A stretch of 64,000 nucleotides of DNA. It comes from Syngnathus acus (Eukaryota > Chordata > Actinopteri > Syngnathiformes > Syngnathidae). The stretch is from positions 6,532,501 to 6,596,500 of the forward strand of contig NC_051101.1 of the NCBI RefSeq assembly GCF_901709675.1, given 5' to 3'. The notes beneath the pieces are model-generated. The model was not told the DNA's origin, made no database searches, and saw only the letters and a program-made list of their open reading frames with translations. The translations under genes were made by a program, and so were the position numbers. Positions 62,735 to 64,000 of the stretch are shown one piece after another. How positions within the stretch are numbered: the first letter of the stretch is position 1; each line of letters opens with the position of its first letter.

Positions 62735-63747
62735 TTTAATGATCCCCTTTGACATCTGTGTAAGATAATACGGACTCTAGTTGTATGTGCACGCTCTATT
62801 TTTTGCTTCCCAGGACTCCGAGCCAAGCTCAGTGGGACCATAACTGCCGTCAAAAGGCAAAGGGCCACTTCACAGGGCATTATTAGTCATTCTGGTTTGA
62901 GGTTTCCAATGGGCTGGCTGCTCTTCTGTTGCCGGTGCTGTGACTGACCAGCTCAGCCCTGCCATGTTAACACTACTAGATGGGGTTGGAGTCTGCTGAT
63001 TTATGAAGACTTAGAGGCCAACTTCTGGACAGCCGGTGACCACAGTTATGACCCATCTACGATTAAATGGAAGGACAGAGAGTGCTGTCTTATTGTGGTG
63101 GCTTTTGCTATGTTTGCTTCTTCAGGATGAGTGGGTGTTTGGCTTCATCATGCAGATTTCACCACAGGGTTTTTTTTTGTTCAGTCTCACTGTCTTGTTC
63201 AAAACATGTTGGCCAAGCCGACGTGAGATGATGGGACACATACTGGGTTTGTCAAATTCAGAAGTTTATTCAATAAGATTTAGTGTAGTCCACTTTGTTA
63301 GTGTAAAAGTGCATTCCTTGTTCTTCTATCATTTGTAATACTCTAATGAGCATACTCTGGAGCAGAGGCATAGAATATTTCAATTCTATATTTTTTCATA
63401 CATTTTCTCCTTTTTTCAGTTATCGGTGGTGTTCTTTCTGTGTTGACACTCGTATGATGTCATGCACACGTTTTTTTTAGGACAGTTCTTGGCAGGAATG
63501 ATTGAGTTGCAAGCTGTTCAACCTTATTTGGATTTGTAGGTTTCAAGGTAGTTATTAAATCAACAAACCTTGATTCTGTTTGATTGCCTTTTCCTGTATT
63601 TCATCTAATTCATAAGGTAATGTAATATGTCTGTGGATACTGTTTGCTATGTATGAGTGCTCTAACATTTTCCATCGTCCTTGTCCAATGTTTCTAAACG
63701 GTTGTGTAACCTTTCATCATTTCTTGTCACTTTTCCTGTTCTCCCAG

Positions 63748-63950
63748 ATGCGGTACAATCTGCTTCTGTGCAGCTGCAGCTACAAGATGTGCTGATGAGA
63801 ACAGGGCTGAAGGATAGAAGCCATCTCCTACTGGGGCCATTTTCTTGCAGCAGCTCACTGGAGGCAAGGTGGTGTCGGCACAGTGGTAGCCCTGGACCTG
63901 AAACCGGTCCCCCCAAACTGCTGCTGGATTTGAAAGGAGGCTTGCTGCAG
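63748..63950 (+). CDS. VPS13B: VPS13B exon E15 (residues 937-1004)
   Basis: This 203-nt exon enters in phase 1 after ttttcctgttctcccag and leaves in phase 0 before gtctaa. It encodes DAVQSASVQLQLQDVLMRTG, LKDRSHLLLGPFSCSSSLEA, RWCRHSGSPGPE and PPKLLLDLKGGLLQ. The DVL..T.LK.RS..L.GPF.C..LEA.WC.HSG.PGPE block and the L.GGLLQ end are clear VPS13B matches. The donor GTCTAA is weak, but reading through gives TAA at once, so splicing must occur here. The gene continues beyond the window. Confidence 0.95.
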
Positions 63951-64000
63951 GTCTAAATACCCTTTATATGTCATAGTTGCAGAACATTTCTCTCAGGAAT

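Larger units (their letters stand above)
54870..63747 (+). other. VPS13B: Intron 14 (8.9 kb) containing a candidate cassette exon
   Basis: GT-AG intron (gtgagt ... tgttctcccag). It holds a direct repeat (56105-56155), the candidate cassette exon (57726-57815), a CCCT tract (58512-58532), a 2 x 40 bp tandem (60970-61049) and an AT repeat (62709-62734). Other open frames, such as 58168-58572, lack similarity. Confidence 0.8.

Overview
The window is an internal piece of one large, intron-rich vertebrate gene on the + strand. Joining exons by splice sites and reading phase gives one continuous open frame of 3,012 nt (1,004 codons) that I recognise as the middle of VPS13B (COH1). VPS13B is the bridge-like lipid-transfer protein of the Golgi whose loss causes Cohen syndrome in humans. 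Both gene ends lie outside the window. The first exon here enters in phase 0 and the last leaves in phase 0. The interspersed repeats (Tc1-like elements, a non-LTR retrotransposon 3' end, abundant CA/TG tracts) are typical of ray-finned fish, so a teleost is likely; I cannot name the species.

Layout: exons E1 (189-392), E2 (6514-6682), E3 (7929-8043), E4a (10466-10532) or E4b (11254-11389), a tight trio E5-E7 (12348-13053, with introns of 86 and 81 nt), a 17.8-kb intron, E8-E10 (30883-34840), a 12.7-kb intron, E11-E13 (47560-49347), E14 (54510-54869), a possible cassette exon (57726-57815) and E15 (63748-63950). All main introns are GT-AG and every junction keeps the frame. Residue numbers in the entries count from the first codon of E1 and use the E4a form.

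The most informative observations concern alternative splicing. E4a and E4b have the same entry phase (2) and exit phase (0) but different lengths (67 and 136 nt). Including both gives an in-frame stop, so they look like a mutually exclusive pair. As I recall, human VPS13B has such a pair (exons 28/28b). Just upstream of E3 is a tandem copy of its acceptor and first 55 nt, ending in an in-frame stop. A 90-nt, phase-neutral candidate cassette exon lies in the intron after E14, with a stop directly behind its donor. E11 carries a DSGxxS motif resembling a beta-TrCP phosphodegron.

The introns hold a degenerate LINE 3' end (about 2290-3090), a complete internally deleted Tc1-like element with TA target duplication (13094-13467), two further Tc1-like transposase relics (about 20945-21622 and 24660-24893), a degenerate ATTAATC-type repeat (48045-48432), an inverted pair of a 62-bp dispersed repeat (11851 and 30548), and a 2 x 40 bp tandem repeat with nuclear-receptor-like sites (60970-61049). 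I found no second protein-coding gene and no RNA gene I could support.
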